64,000 nucleotides of DNA, taken from assembly GCA_008330645.1 (NCBI GenBank), contig VLTN01000055.1:62001-126000 (forward strand), given 5' to 3'. Position numbers and translations under genes: made by a program. Below the pieces are notes generated by a model. It made no database searches. It was not told the DNA's origin and saw only the letters and a list, made by a program, of their open reading frames with translations. The stretch's first letter is position 1; each line of letters opens with the position of its first letter. Positions 1-13,300 of the stretch are shown here, one piece after another. The DNA comes from Cafeteria roenbergensis. Its lineage: Eukaryota; Sar; Bigyra; Bicosoecida; Cafeteriaceae.

Positions 1-1
1 T

Positions 2-3000
2 GCGGCCAAGGTTCGCGCTTCGGTGCTCGAGGACTGGAAGCGAGACCTTGGCACGGCCAAGCCCCCGCCCCGGAAGCGGGGAAAGCGGGGCAAGGGGGGC
101 AGGCGCAAGCGAGCGCCTCCTCGGCCTTCGACGCCGCGCCTCATGTCGTACGAGCTGGCCCACACCGCCGTGTTTGAGACGATTGACACGTGGACAGACT
201 CGCTGGAAGTGGCCGACTACGTGGCAATGGCCGCAGACATGCGAGCGGTGGCGCTCGAGGCCGCCAAAGCAGTCAGGGAGGCCGACGAGCGGCGCCGCGC
301 GGAGGCCTCCAAGGCGGCCGATGAGCTGGTGCAGAAGGTGATGGCGGACGCGCAGCTGCGGCGACACGAGCTCGACGCTGAGGCAGAGCGGCAGCGGCGG
401 CTCCGGGAGGCGGAAGAGGCGAAGAGGCGCCGGCAGGAGGAGGCAGCGGCTGCGGCGGCTGCGGCGGCTGCGGCGGCTGCGGCGGCGCGAAAGGCCGCAG
501 CGGCAGCTGCGAGGGCAGGCACCGAGCAGGCTGGTGGCCCGGAGGAGCGGAATAGCAAGCGGGGACCCGGCGCGGTGCGGCGCAGCGAGATGCGGGGCAG
601 GGCTCGACGCCGAAACTCGGACACCGCGCTGCGCCTGGCGCTGGCGCGCGACCGTGGACGCCAGCGGTTTCGGCTGGCCAATCCAACGGTGTTTTCGCCC
701 TTCTTCGCGCACCCCAGCCTGCGCTTCCAGCAGCAGGCCGTGAAGGCGGCGGTGCTCTTCGACCTCGAGCTGACGTCGGTGGAAGCGCTGCATGCCACCG
801 GCCACGGGCCCTCGGTGAGCGAGCTCGCGCTCGCAGAGCAGGCTTCGCAGCAGCTCTTCCGGAACAGCGGCCGGCCGGCCCCCGAGGGCGGTCGTGAGTC
901 CAGCTCCGTGCTTCGAGCCAAGCTGAGCGCGCGGGCAGTGACGGCCAGGCACGCGTCGTCTCACTCGGCACCGCTGGGCGACCACCCCGTGGGGGCGTCT
1001 GCCACGAGCCGCACGACTGCCGGCGGCGTCGCAGCCGGCGGTCCGCACTTCAGCGGAGGCTCGCTGCCAGTGTGGCAGCCGCGACTGCCGCGCGCAGCCA
1101 GCCCCCTCGCCCAGGGCACCTCGCGGGGCCGCACGCGGCAGGCCCGCCTCGCGCTGCTCGCAGCAGTCGCCAAGGCAGCGTTCGGGCACGGGGTGCCACT
1201 TCCCGAAGACGTGCTGGCAGAGCTAGCCGACGCCGCGCGGCGGTCGTGGGCGCGGCCCCTCGGACGAAGGCGGCGGAGGGTTGGCCATGCCACGGGCGGC
1301 AGCGGGTCGGCGACCGGTCGGGGGTCGCTCTTGGCCGGAGGACACGACACGGCGCCGTCCGCAACGACCCCTCGGCGGGGCGGCTTGTCCCGTGGCGGCT
1401 CCGTCCCGGAGCCGCTCGCGCCCGCGGACCAGGAGCACCGCCCTGGTGGCTCTGCCATGGCCGGGCTAAGCCGCCCCTCAGCGCTGCCTGAGCGGGGAGT
1501 TTCCCGTCTGCCACACGCAGGCGCCTCACTCGGCGTGGGCCCCGCAGACGGCGGCCGCGTGCTGGCCTCATCTGATCGGCAGAGCTCCGGGCCGATGGGA
1601 CTCGACGTCGGTCCCCGGGCTGGCCCGTTGACAGCGTCGCCCGAGGCCGGGGACGACACTTGGCCGTCGCACCTCGTGGCTGGGGACAGCGCAGGCGACT
1701 GGACCGTGAGACTCACTCGTCCGTCGACGTCGCCGGCCAGCCCCTTGGCCACAGCAGACGCGTTCGAAGACCACAGGCACTCGCGGCCTCAGTCGCAAGG
1801 CCGCACCAGCGCCGACGCTGCAGCTCGCAAACGATCGCCTGGGACAGAGGCGCCCCAAGCTGCTGGTCTGCAAGGCAGTCAGCGGCACGCACGCGGGAGG
1901 TCGACGGGCGTCCTGCCCCGGCCCCGCAGGCACATCGGCGGCGCCTCCTCCACCTCCTCGCGCAAGGCGCGGTCGCCCCCCGCCGCGTCCCGCTCGGGGC
2001 ACCGCGTGCGCGGCAGGTCGCCGAGTTCCCGGCCCCGGTCCCGGCAGCGGCCTCTCAGCGCGGCCGTGGGGCGCGCTCGCAGGGCCGCGTCTGGCTCAGC
2101 AAGCCACCCCCTAGCGCTGCCCATCCTCCTCGCCTTCGAGAGGATGAGCACCCTCCACGAGGCTCTGCAGGACGCCGCCCTGCGCAGCAGCCTGGCCCCT
2201 CCTTCCGCCTCGCCGTCGCTGAGGAGGTCTCGCCGCTACCGATCGGCGACGCCGATCACTGCCGCAATCCAGAAGCTGAGTTGGCTCCGGGCGTCTGCCT
2301 ACGACGACGGGGCTGCCGGGTCCACGGGCCACACCGGCCACGCCTCAGCATCGACCCGTGGGGGCGCAAAGGCTGCGGCCCGGTCCTTCCGAGGCTCGAA
2401 CGGGGGGAGGCTGCAGCCCGACACAGGGCGCAGCCGCCGGTCCGCCACATCGGGGGCCTCGGCTTGGAGGATGCCTGCGCAGCTGATGTCGGCGCGGGCA
2501 CTAGTCTCCCAGTCTGGGCAGGGGAGCACTCCGGCTTCGGGGCGGGGGCTGTCGTCGCCGGCGGGGGGAAGCCTAAGCGCGTTCATTGGCAGCCCCGGCG
2601 CTGCTGGTAACCGCAGCCGTCGCTCACCTCTGACCGGCCGGCTGCGCTCAAGCCGCTTAGGCTCGGTTCAAGGCACCCCCCACGCCAGCCAGCAGCTCCA
2701 CGGCTGGCCTGAGCTCGCATGCGAAGGCAAGGGCGAACGCGACGGCGACAGTGGCGATGACGACGTTGACGACATTGACGACGACGCTGTAAGCGGCTCC
2801 GACGGTTTTGGGGATTCGTTCGACGACGGCGCATTCCACGGCTTACGGGCAGGCCGCGGTGCGACTGAGGGCGGCTCGTCGCCCGTCGGTGCGTTTGCTA
2901 GCCCCGGCAGGGCTCATGTCCCGTTTGGCACCGCTGGGGCAGTGTCGCGTCCCAAGGCTTTGCGCCAGCTGCCGGCGTTGGAAGGGCGCCCCAAGGCTGC

Positions 3001-3868
3001 CGCCGGCGGCCCCGGCGGCGCAGTCGCTGGGGCCGCGAGGCACCCTCCTGCGCGAGTGGCCGCGTTGCGCGCCCAAGGCAGGCCGACGGCTGCCGTGCGC
3101 GGCCATTCGCCGTTTGTGGGACTCGTCGGCACCAGCATTGCAGGGGGTGGAGGAGCCAGAGCCGGAGCTGCAGGTACTGGCCTGCCCCGCCTGGCTGGGG
3201 CGGCGCCGACGGTGCCTGCGGGGCTTTCGCAGTCGTCGGCGTTCATCGTGGGTTTCGCCTCGTCGACGGTGCCGGGAGACTCCACCGCGCGCGCCAGCGC
3301 TGAGGAGCGCCGCGGGTCGGGTAATGCGGAAGTGCGCTCGCCCGAGGAAATGGCCCATTCGCCTACCGCTTCGCTGCGGGCCGCAGCAGTCGCTGCCCAC
3401 CCTCCACTGGGCAGCCCAGGCGGACTGCGGATCAGCAAGCCAAAGGAAGAGGGCGGAGCGCCTGCGAGGGCCAGGGCAGCGGTGCCGCCCCTCAGCCCAG
3501 TGCCTTTGGACGGCTCCGTGGCACCGCCTCGTCGGCATCGGCTGCCCGCCATTGCAGGGCGCCACTGCGAGGCCGAGGCCCCTGGCCGAGGAGCGCCTCA
3601 GCGCGCGCCTTCTGCCTCAACCGGCGCTCAGGCGGCTCCCTTGCTGGGGCTCGACTCTGCTGCCTTCTTTGTCCGAGCTTCGGGGGGCGACGCGTCCCCG
3701 ACGTTGGGAAGCCGCTCCCGCCTCACGGGGAGTGCGGGCATTCAGTCGCGTTCGAAGCCACGCAGGTCCCACTCGCCGCAAATGTTGGCCCCGCCTGCCA
3801 GCGCGGAGCTCTCCGTCGCCAGCGGCCTTCGCATCGAGGGCGAGTCCCTGGAGAGCTTGGGTGACTGA
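2..3868 (+). CDS. Low-complexity coiled-coil protein, 5'-partial
   Basis: The frame is already open at the left edge and has no ATG before base 23 (a GTG), so the gene almost certainly begins outside the window. At least 1,280 residues follow. The N-terminal part is Lys/Arg/Pro-rich, then comes a helical, heptad-like Glu/Arg/Ala stretch (about residues 75-165) with a run of alanines, which should form a coiled coil. The remainder is Ser/Arg/Pro/Gly-rich and probably disordered, with one acidic Asp-rich patch coded near 2,740-2,830. I recognise no enzymatic domain. Bias alone can keep frames open in DNA this GC-rich, but the length and the ordered coiled coil support a real gene. Function unknown; a cytoskeletal or scaffold role is only a guess. 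Confidence 0.6.
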   Translation, partial: AAKVRASVLEDWKRDLGTAKPPPRKRGKRGKGGRRKRAPPRPSTPRLMSYELAHTAVFETIDTWTDSLEVADYVAMAADMRAVALEAAKAVREADERRRAEASKAADELVQKVMADAQLRRHELDAEAERQRRLREAEEAKRRRQEEAAAAAAAAAAAAAAARKAAAAAARAGTEQAGGPEERNSKRGPGAVRRSEMRGRARRRNSDTALRLALARDRGRQRFRLANPTVFSPFFAHPSLRFQQQAVKAAVLFDLELTSVEALHATGHGPSVSELALAEQASQQLFRNSGRPAPEGGRESSSVLRAKLSARAVTARHASSHSAPLGDHPVGASATSRTTAGGVAAGGPHFSGGSLPVWQPRLPRAASPLAQGTSRGRTRQARLALLAAVAKAAFGHGVPLPEDVLAELADAARRSWARPLGRRRRRVGHATGGSGSATGRGSLLAGGHDTAPSATTPRRGGLSRGGSVPEPLAPADQEHRPGGSAMAGLSRPSALPERGVSRLPHAGASLGVGPADGGRVLASSDRQSSGPMGLDVGPRAGPLTASPEAGDDTWPSHLVAGDSAGDWTVRLTRPSTSPASPLATADAFEDHRHSRPQSQGRTSADAAARKRSPGTEAPQAAGLQGSQRHARGRSTGVLPRPRRHIGGASSTSSRKARSPPAASRSGHRVRGRSPSSRPRSRQRPLSAAVGRARRAASGSASHPLALPILLAFERMSTLHEALQDAALRSSLAPPSASPSLRRSRRYRSATPITAAIQKLSWLRASAYDDGAAGSTGHTGHASASTRGGAKAAARSFRGSNGGRLQPDTGRSRRSATSGASAWRMPAQLMSARALVSQSGQGSTPASGRGLSSPAGGSLSAFIGSPGAAGNRSRRSPLTGRLRSSRLGSVQGTPHASQQLHGWPELACEGKGERDGDSGDDDVDDIDDDAVSGSDGFGDSFDDGAFHGLRAGRGATEGGSSPVGAFASPGRAHVPFGTAGAVSRPKALRQLPALEGRPKAAAGGPGGAVAGAARHPPARVAALRAQGRPTAAVRGHSPFVGLVGTSIAGGGGARAGAAGTGLPRLAGAAPTVPAGLSQSSAFIVGFASSTVPGDSTARASAEERRGSGNAEVRSPEEMAHSPTASLRAAAVAAHPPLGSPGGLRISKPKEEGGAPARARAAVPPLSPVPLDGSVAPPRRHRLPAIAGRHCEAEAPGRGAPQRAPSASTGAQAAPLLGLDSAAFFVRASGGDASPTLGSRSRLTGSAGIQSRSKPRRSHSPQMLAPPASAELSVASGLRIEGESLESLGD

Positions 3869-4325
3869 CTGTTCCGTGAGAGCGAGCGCGCAGGCAAACG
3901 CAACCCGAGAGTGTGCAATTCACTGCAATCGAAATCGAGTTGCACTTTCGTTGAGCCATCGGCTGGCAGCAGCAGTCGCAGTCCTGCAAGCGCTCACGGG
4001 CCAGAGCGGGGGTAAAAGCGTGCGTCCCAGAAGCGCCTCTTCACGTCGCAGGGGAGGGGGCCACGCAGCCGCACCACAGGCCCTCTGATGCGAATTTCCG
4101 GGCAATCGGCGCGCGTTGCAGCAGTTCGTTGCCGGCTTCAAACATTGCCTCTTCGGCAGGGACGCAAGGGGTCACTGCGCCTTCCACGGCCTTGCCCAAG
4201 GACACCCCCCTTCGGCCCATCCAGGCGCCCGCAAGGCAGAACACCGCGGCGTTTGCACCGCTTGGTACAGGCCCAGGCGCCGGCAGCGCGGCTGTGACCC
4301 GCTTGCGCAGGCTCGGGCCTGTGGA
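3869..4325. other. Intergenic, no gene seen
   Basis: The 457 bases between two rightward genes hold only short chance frames. The frame of the next gene is open upstream to 4116, but the signal-peptide ATG at 4326 is the better start. A short inverted pair (GTGCAA and TTGCAC) lies near 3,915-3,945, soon after the upstream stop. I see no clear promoter box. Confidence 0.5.
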
Positions 4326-7300
4326 ATGCTCGCTGCATGGACGACGGCCGTGGCGTTCCTGCTTGCCGCCAAGGCGGGTCTCCAGCTCGCCAGCGCCCGT
4401 GCAACAGGCTACTGGTGGCAAGCTGCTTTCGCAAACGGGATCAGTGGCGTCCCACCTGGACACTTTCAGGCGGACCCAGACGGCAGGCTGAACATGGGCG
4501 CGAGCCTCGCTGTCACGACGCCGTGGGCCCAGCAGGAGGGCGCCCCGGTCCTCAACCAAGATGGGTCGCCCACAACCTTTGCAGCACACTGGGGACATAC
4601 GCTGAGCTCGCTGGCTGCCCGTCCCAGCTCGACGCACTTGCGTCCGGCGTTGCTGTCCGGCGACATTTCGCAGGGCGGTGGCAAGCCGTCACTCATGCGC
4701 GTCGGCACTGGGCCTGGAAATGTGAGGGTTGATGCCGTTCTCGGCCCTCCTGGGACGACCGATGCGGCCAGGCCTTCAGGGTTAGTCGGGCGCTGGGGCT
4801 ACGTGCACGCCGGTGTGGACGTGGACGGCAACGGCATCGAGGAGGTGCTCGTGTGCGACCCGGTGGCAAGTGGGTGCGCGCGCATGATGCCTGTCCCAGC
4901 TGCTTACCTCGCGGCCCCGTTTGGGGACCCGGGGTTTGTGGAATCGCCTCGGCCGAGGGAGCAGTTCTTGACCTGCGCTGCGACTGGCGAGGGAACTCCG
5001 AGCGACCTGGAGCGGCTTGGAGGCGCGAACGCGTCCCTGACCCCAACGGCAGTGCGGTCGCTCGTCCCGATTGGAGACATGAACGCGGACGGCTGGGATG
5101 ACTACATCCTGTCTGGCAGCGCGAGCGAGGAGCCAGGCGGAAATGCCTGGATTGCGCTGGCTGCGAACGGGACAGTCGCCTCCGAGCTTCTGTCCGCCGC
5201 CATTCCTCTGCAGCGGGTGCAGCGGGAGGACGAGCTGCGCCATGCGGTGCCCCCGCTGTCCCCCGCCGCGAGTCTCGCTTCCCAGTGCTCGACCAGCGAC
5301 GGCTTTGTGAGCTTGAACAGCCTTGGGGCCGGCAGCTTGTTCGGTCGGGCTGTTGCGTTTCTCGGCATGGCTGGGCCGGCAGTGGTGCCAGGAACGAACC
5401 AGCTGGCGTCCGAGCTGGGAGCGGCGAGCAGCTATGCTGAGGCCACCTCCGTGCTCGTAGCAGTCTCGGCTCCAAACTCCACCATCGCGGAGGGTCCAGG
5501 AAGCGAGGATCCTCTCTCGTGGGGGGGCGTGCTGGTGCTCCGGCTGGCGCATCTGCGTTCCAACGTGTCGCTCTCTGACGTGAAGGCGCGACCTGACCAG
5601 TTTGGCTTGGTGACTGCCTGCACCGCGCTCATGCCTGGCCTCAACGGCATGCCCGCCCCCTCGCACTTGCTGACACCCTTCTCGATTCGCACGGCCCTTC
5701 GATTGGGTGAGTCCCTGGCTGCGCACGACTTGGACGGCGACGGAGTGGTGGATCTTGTGCTTGGGGCACCAGTCGCCGGAAACGGAGCTGGGGGTGTGCT
5801 CTTTGTGTTCCTGCGACCGTCCGGTCGCGCGAGGTTCGTGACATGGGTCAAAAGGGCCTCGGGATCATTTCTGTTAGGTATGTCCGTTGGGCTCCTGGCG
5901 CCTTCGCCGGAGCGGCCAAATGAAATCTCCATCGCCATCGGGCAGCCCATGGGAAACGCCGCGGGGTCCATAGCCCTGGTACTTTTGGAACTGCCCGAGG
6001 CTGGGGCCCCTGCAGCGCTGAGCGACGTCATCCTCTCCAACCAGACCGCAGGCGAGAAGGCCACTCACTCCCGGACCGTGCCTGATTCGATTGGCTCGCC
6101 AGCCTCGGAGTTCGTGGCGACATCCTCGCACTTCGCGCCGGCTGGGAGGCACGAGCACGCGGCCTGGAACTGCTCCGAGCCACCGAGGCTGGCCCCGGAG
6201 GATGCGATGGGAAACCGAGCAGGCGACGACGCCATCACGCTCAGCCCGCTTCGACCGGGCGCTGCGAACCAGACAGTGTTCGTTGCCTCGCCGGCCCTGG
6301 GCCATGGGTCGCTGCTTCCGATTGCTGTGGCAGTCCTGGAGTCAGAGGAAATTTCGGCGTGGGGAGGAGCCAGCGAGTCTGAAAGTGATGGGCAGTTTGA
6401 CAGGTGGAGGCAGCTGCAGAACAACAGCTGGGCGTACCCCGGCGCTGCCGACGACGAGATGCTTGCTTCTTCCTGCTCAACGATGCTGCGGTACGTGGCA
6501 GCGCCAGTGCGCCCGCTTGCATTGCCATCTTCGCCGCTGTGCTGCCTGGGCCAGGCAGGAGCTGCCGTCACGTCGGAGAGGTTGCTCCTGCTGCTTCGCA
6601 GCCCCGCCAAGGAGTTTCGCCCGGACGCAACAGTTGCGCCGACAGAGGTGCTGTTTTGCCCGGGGGGAATCACTCCTCGGCCGTCATCCGCAACCCAAGA
6701 CTCGCCCATCGGAGCTGGGGCGCCAGTGTGGCGAGGCGGGCTGCAGCTGTCCTCGCTTCGCGCTGGCAAGCGTGGTTGCGTGTCCGCATTGGGCGCACGA
6801 TGGGCAGGCAAGTCTATTCACACTGCCAAGCCCAACACGGCAGACCCGCAGGGGTCCGTCGAGGGGGAATCGCCGTTCTTCGTCGCCCAGCGACGCGGCC
6901 TTTCGCTGCTGGCGCGCAAGGCAGGCACTTCAGAGTTGGAGAAAGCTGATCTGGAAGCAGCTCTCACGGCGAGGGCGACCTGGCAGCCCTACTTCCCGGC
7001 CGACGAAGAGGGCTTCTCGTCCGCTGCAAGCGTGGGTCTCGAGGTCGCCCCCCCGCCACTGCACAGGCTGCCATTCGGCCCCGGCCGGAGCGGAAGCGCG
7101 CCGAGCCCCCACGACTCGGCGGCCCACGCGACCAGAGGCGCGTGGTCGGTGGTGGTTCGCTTTCAGACCTCGCAGCGCACCACTGCGGAGCTGGGTTGCG
7201 ACGCTTGCGTGCGGGTGGGGCTGAGGCCAACGCTGGGCCTCGAGCAGGAGGCCGGCGCTCCCAGAGCGACCTCCGTGGTCGTCAACGGAGCTGGCGGGTT

Positions 7301-10300
7301 GCCGCCGAGTCTATTGACAGCGGCGCCCGCTGACTACAAGGCGTTTGGTTTTTCTGTCCAAGGAGGAATCGACCTGGACGGCGACGGGATCGAGGACTGG
7401 GTTTCCTCGAGCAGGGACCAGGGAGGGGTTGGGGCTGCGTTTTTCCTGTTCGGGTGCTCAGCGGCTGCCGTGCGCCGGGGCAGGATGATCTGCGGGCATC
7501 TGGTCCTCGGCGGCGGGATCGTCCACGGCGAGTTCAACCCCACTGTCTACGGTGACGGCCAGCCGTTTGGGTGCGGCGCCAAGGCCTGGATTGTCACAGA
7601 CGTCGCAAAGTCGCCAGCGGCATGCACGCAAGCGGACGACCCTGAGCAGTTCCGCCGGGTTCTCGTTGCGGTTGGGTCGTGCGGCGGGGACAACACGTGG
7701 CTCATTAAGGTCGACATTCGCCGCGACAGGTCGGAGCTCGTGGTGGCCGAGTGGACCCAAGTCTATGCGCCCCAATACAGCGACACGTCCGAGTTCAAGG
7801 TTCAGTCCCTAGCTGCCAACGATGCACACACTTTTGGACACAACGTCGAGCTGGCGGATCTGGATTTGGACGGGCTTCCTGAACTGATCATTTGCGACTT
7901 TCGCGCGGCGTCCACTGCGGGTGCAGTCTTCTTGGTTCACTTCGATTGGGACGCGCCGCGTTGCACCCCAGAGCGCGTTAACCAGAGCAGGACCACAACC
8001 ATTTCCTCGAACGACTCAGTGCTGGCGGAGGCAATGCCAGGCCTGAATTCGTTCGGCACCAGTGTCTTTGCTGCGGGGGATGTTTCGGGAGACGGCATTC
8101 CAGACCTTGTTGTGGGGGCCTACTCCATGTGGGGGGGCGTTGGTGCGTGCGCCATTGTGCATCTCAACGCCAACGGCACTGCCAAGGCCGTGCACCCGTT
8201 CCACTCCGGGGGCCGCATTCCGGCCACAGCTCAGACGAGGCCGTCATTCAAGCAGCTCTTTTGCGCCAACGTCGCTGGGGCCGACACCGACGGGGACGGG
8301 CGAGTGGATGTGCTTGCCGTTGGCGCAGAGCAGCGACAGGCGTGGCAGCGGAGCGCAGCAGACCCGAAGGAGGCCGACGGTGTCGTGTTTGTCTACTCAC
8401 TGGCGTCCGATGGTGCAGGCGTCGACAGCGGCGTCATGCTGTCGGGGGTGGACTATCGAGCCGACAAGCGACATGGGCTTGGCAAAGGCGTTGGGATGGG
8501 CCGGTCGGCGGACGGCCGGCTTCTCGTGGTTGCAGGCGGGATCGCCATGGACGGCCTTCACGGGGGGCTGCAGTTCATGCAAATTCCTGGCTTGGATCGA
8601 CTGCGACCGCAGCCGCTGAAGCAGAATGACACGGCCGGCTCGGGCTCGCCGCCTCTTGCCATGCAGATCCTCTCTGCCTCGGTCAATGTGACCTACAGGC
8701 CGGTCAAGGGAGGCCCCATCCTCGCAGGCGGCTGCATGGGGGCACACGGCAACAGCTTCGCGACGCGCGCTCGCTTGCTGGCGCAGCGTCTGACGTCGGC
8801 AGGCAGCTCGGTGCCGGCGCCCGCTTGCGAGGTGCGCCTTCAGTACGCTGCTCCACCGTCCACCAGCACCGGCCAGGACTTCGAGCGGCTGCCTGTGTCC
8901 CCGGTGTGTCTGGGGCTGGCGGTGGACCTCGCTGCCAGAGAGTGGGCCAAGTCTGGGCGCAGCCTGAACCACAGCGGCCCTGGCTTCATCGCGCGAGATA
9001 CTTATGGGAGCTGCATGGCCTCAAACTGGTCGCTGCCAGGCCCGCCGACAAACTTGACCGGCTTCCTCGGCTTTGTCACGCAGGACACGGTTGAGGCGGC
9101 TCGGGCATGGGCCGAGGCAGCCCCGCAGGCGGCTTTGGTGCCTGAAGAGCTCAGGATTGTGATTGGTTTGCACCTGGCATTGGAGTCGAGCCTGCCCTTC
9201 GGAGAGTGGAGATTGCCGGGGCAGCTGCACGCCGCCGGCGTGTTCGGCCGTCTTGCCGAGCCCAGCCTTGCCTCGTCCTGGACGCACACGGACTCCTCGA
9301 ACGGACTTCGGGGTGTCGCGGCCCCAACGGAGCTTGTGCCCGGGGATGGCACCCGCATTTTGGGGTTCCCGTACGACCGCTCCAGCCTGCAAACTGTGCC
9401 CCCGGGCACCGTGCCTGCAGGGCCAGCTTCGCCGCTCGCGGCGCACTATTCCCGGACCCGGCCTGTCCACCCTGCGAGGGGCGCCCCGGGCCAAGCCAGC
9501 AGAGTGGCGCCTGTGGTCGAAACGCGGACCACCGCGGTGGTGCAGTCGACGACGGAGGCCTACTCTGCAACGCTGTCCCATGCTTATGCTTCCTGCTCGA
9601 ACAGATCCTTCCCCGAGCTATCCGCTGAGCAGTCGTTCGCTCAAGGCGTGACTGGGCAGGCCCAGATTGAGAGGGAGCGCTGCCGGTTTGCCCTTCGGTT
9701 TCTTGGAAACGGCGTCATTGGCGCGTCTGCTGCTGTCAACCCGCTCAACGGCCCACCCCTTCATGCTCAACTTGTGGCAGAGCCGGTGACTCCCGAGGAT
9801 GACCTACCCGGTGAGCATGCCCCGTGGCCGGCGCTGGCTTCAGCAGCTGCGGACGGCTCGGCTGACGTTGAGTGGCTGGGGGACGCCCCTCCTGCATCAC
9901 TTGCAGCGCATGCCGCCTACGCGACTGCTGGGCTGGGTGAAAGAGCTGACTCGGCGCCGCAAGCTGCGCCACTGTGCGCCGCTGGCGTTCCATTTGGCTT
10001 GTTGCCCGTTGTCCCGAGCGTTGCCTTCCGCTCTGTGGACGGTCACACCTCCGAGAGAGCTCTTCCAAATTCGACAAGCAATGGCTCAGCCTGGGGCCCG
10101 CTTCCAGCGTTGGTGCCTCCTGGGGCGGAGTTCTCCGCCGGCTCTGATGCAGGAGCTTTCCATGCCTTTGCGGGTCTTCGTGGAGCGTTTGGTGGGGATG
10201 GCTGGCCCATTGTCTCCGGCCGAGCCAATGCGCTGCTGAAGCAAGCGGGAGCAACTCTCAACAGCACGGTGGGGGGGTGGCTCGGCCCTGGAAGCAGATT

Positions 10301-13300
10301 CTTGGGGGTGCCGGCCCTCTGGTCCGTGTCCACTGCAACTGGCGAGGCCACGCTCATCCCAGCAGCTTCTCTGTCTCGGGGCACAGAGCACGCATTGCGG
10401 TGGTTCGACGACGGCGCGGAAACAGCGGGGTCCGTCAACGTGCCAGGAGCGGAAAGGACGGAGCAATTCTTTCGGGGCGCGACCACACGTGTTGCGCTGC
10501 CAATGACTGTGGTGGGGCCAGACGCGGCGCTGGCACCCGTACCAGCCGCACCCGCTGGCGCTGCGGTGAGCATGCGCGCTTGCATGCTGTCCGGCTTCTC
10601 GCTTCTGCGGCCTGCAAGCTGGAGCGAGCTGCTGAAGGAGGCGAACTCGCCGTCGAGGCCGAAGGGGTGGGCGATTATGGACACGGTGGACCGATCCAGT
10701 GCCTTGCTTGCGCTGGAGGCGGCGGTTGACTTCGCGGATGGCTTGGAGGAAGCTTCCATTTCCAACGGGGCAATTCTTGTGCCGATCGGAAAGGGCTGGG
10801 CCAGCATTGACGCCTTTGCCCCGCTGTCAGCATTTTGGGGCGCTGGCGCTCCGTCCTCTGCCGTCGGAGCTGTCGCGCTGGTTCCGGTGAACGGGTCTGC
10901 CGTGTCCAAGGCGCAGCTTGGCGATGCGAACCTGACTGCAAAAGCAAGCGTGCGGCAGGCAGACGGCCGTATTGCGGTGTGGGAGGTCCCCAGAGCGTGG
11001 TCAGCCGCTGTTTGCACAAAGACCAAAGCCTCCGTGCAGTTCGGCTGTCCCATCCCATGGGCCGTTGCGATATCGAGCAGTCATCCTGTGGTTCCCCCCG
11101 TGGAGACTGCAGAGGATTTCGTGGTGCGAATCTCGGGACAGCGGCTGACAGAACCGCGAAGGATGCCAGACGGCTCCTGGCAGGAGGCGCCGGCGAGCGG
11201 GCTCGTCGCAGTGCTCGAGAGCCGAGGCTGTAGCACGCTGGATGTCGTGCGCACAGACGTGATCGACTGCGGCCTGCAGACGGGGTCGCCCTTCCCGACC
11301 AAGCCTACACCTCGCAATGCGACCAACCTGATGTTGGTGAGCTTCGAAGGCAGTTTACTGAACTGCCCGTCCGGTCCCGTTATCGAAGGCCCCCCCGCTG
11401 CCAGGTTCCCGCCAGTGCTGCTCCCGGTGAACGAATCCACGGGGCTGAGGCTCCAGCTGCCTGAGCAGCTTGCTCTGGACGTTGCCCAGCTCCCGCAAGG
11501 AGTCGCGGCACCGGATGTCTTGTTAGTCGACGCCGACTCAGTATTGAACGCCACGTCTGCCGCACTGGCAAAGCATTCTTCGGAGCTGTTTGCCATCAAG
11601 TTCAGGGCGTCTTCCGGCGTGTTTGTTCATTGGGACCAACCGATTCATGACGTGCTCGTCAGCGCAGCGATTGCGGACCGTGACTGCTTTGCTGTCGACG
11701 AGCTGATCGACCCTGCGGCACCCAAGCTGGGGCCCGGGTTCCCCGACCTAGGATTCGAATGCTGGTTCAACCTCTCAGCCCTGGCCAGCGATGCGGCAGC
11801 ATCGATTGATTCAACGGCACTCGCCCTCGAGAACATCAGGAATGGTGTCACGCCAAGGCCGAGCGCATCTGTGTTTGCGCCGTGGTGGACCAAGTTCCTG
11901 CCCGAGTTTGCCGTGGCAGAGGTCCGCTTCGCGACACGGCACGTCGGAGCGGTTGCATCGAACGACGGAGGCCAGATATTTGTTCTCGTGACCACCCCAG
12001 CCCCGAATGAGACCGCGCTGTCCAGGTATGCACCAGTGCCCCCTCAGCCCCAGTTGCTGCTTGACCCCACTCCTGGCGTCGAGGTGGTCGCAACGCCGTC
12101 CCTGACGCTTCCGGAGTTTCTGGCCGACATGACCATCGGCGGCAACAAGTCCCTGGAAGTGTACCAGCGGCAGGTGCCTCTGCTTCCAGCAAGCCTTGCC
12201 AACGTGGAGCGGCTCGTGGAGATCCGGACGCCCGCCAAATTCACGCACCGGCAAATGTCGCCAGACGTGCTCGTGCGAAGGGTGATGAGCATGCAGGTTG
12301 GAGGCGTCGCTTGCAAGAGCTTCGAGGCTCGTGCCTCAGGCAGCTACAGCTCCATCCCGCCGTATCGGAACAGCGAGCTGGAGTGCGTGACCACAACCCG
12401 CGACCTTTCCGCCGCAGCCAAGTCGAGGGTGAACAGCACGGCCGAGGTCCTCGCCCGCCTTCGGCCCTACAGCCCGTTCAACATGACTCTGTCCGCAACC
12501 GACCCTTGGTGGCGCCGGTTCTTGCCGACATACATTGCAGTGGCCGTCGACATCCGTATCCGAAGGCTGTCGGGTGACTTCTCAGGACCCCCACTTTGGC
12601 TGGTCGTGGCAGTGGAGGCCCCCCTGCCCGACGAGGCCGCGCTTGCGCCCTTCGAGGCCCTCGCAAGTCCTTCCCCTTCGGCGGCGCCGTCGGCGTCCCC
12701 GTCAGTCTCGCCCTCCACATCGCCATCCGCCAGCCCGTCCACGCCGCGGTCGCCAGCAGACACATCGTCAGCATCGCCGTCTCCGTCTGCAACCGCAACG
12801 CCAACGCCGGCGCTGTCGGGGTCGCCCGTTCCACCGCCCTCGGCGATGGTAGTGGCCATCGATAGCCTGCCCTCGGCGGGGCTGAGCATCGAGGCCTTGC
12901 GATGGCCGTCGCTCCGCAGCGACGTGGCCGTGTGGGACGACTCCACTGCAGCCCCACCGGCCTCCGGCATCAGCGAGAAGGGCAGCCTGTGGTGGCCCCG
13001 CCTGCGCGGCAGCCGCCTGGGCGCCCTGCTGAGTGCGCCGCCGGGCAGCGGTCCCACGGCGGAGCGCGGAGTCAGGGTCTTCTTCGGCCTTCGCGAGCTT
13101 GCTTGCTCCTGCCTGGCAGATCGGGTCTCGGCCGACGAATCTACCCTGGCCTGCAGCGTTCCGATGCAGGTGCAGAAGGTGCTGACGTGCGCCTGGGAGG
13201 CCCTGGGCGCGAGCGACCGCACCCTTGTGTCCAGTGGGAGCTCGGGCGCGGCGCCAGCCGGGATGCACACTCGCTTGAACGTGTCGCTGCAGGCGTCCGG

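Noticed and set aside
217-971. Long minus-strand frames opposite the first gene, and similar shadows throughout the GC-rich part
   Set aside because: They mirror the codon bias of the coding strand and contain no ordered domain; such antisense frames of 200-800 codons recur across all GC-rich genes here.
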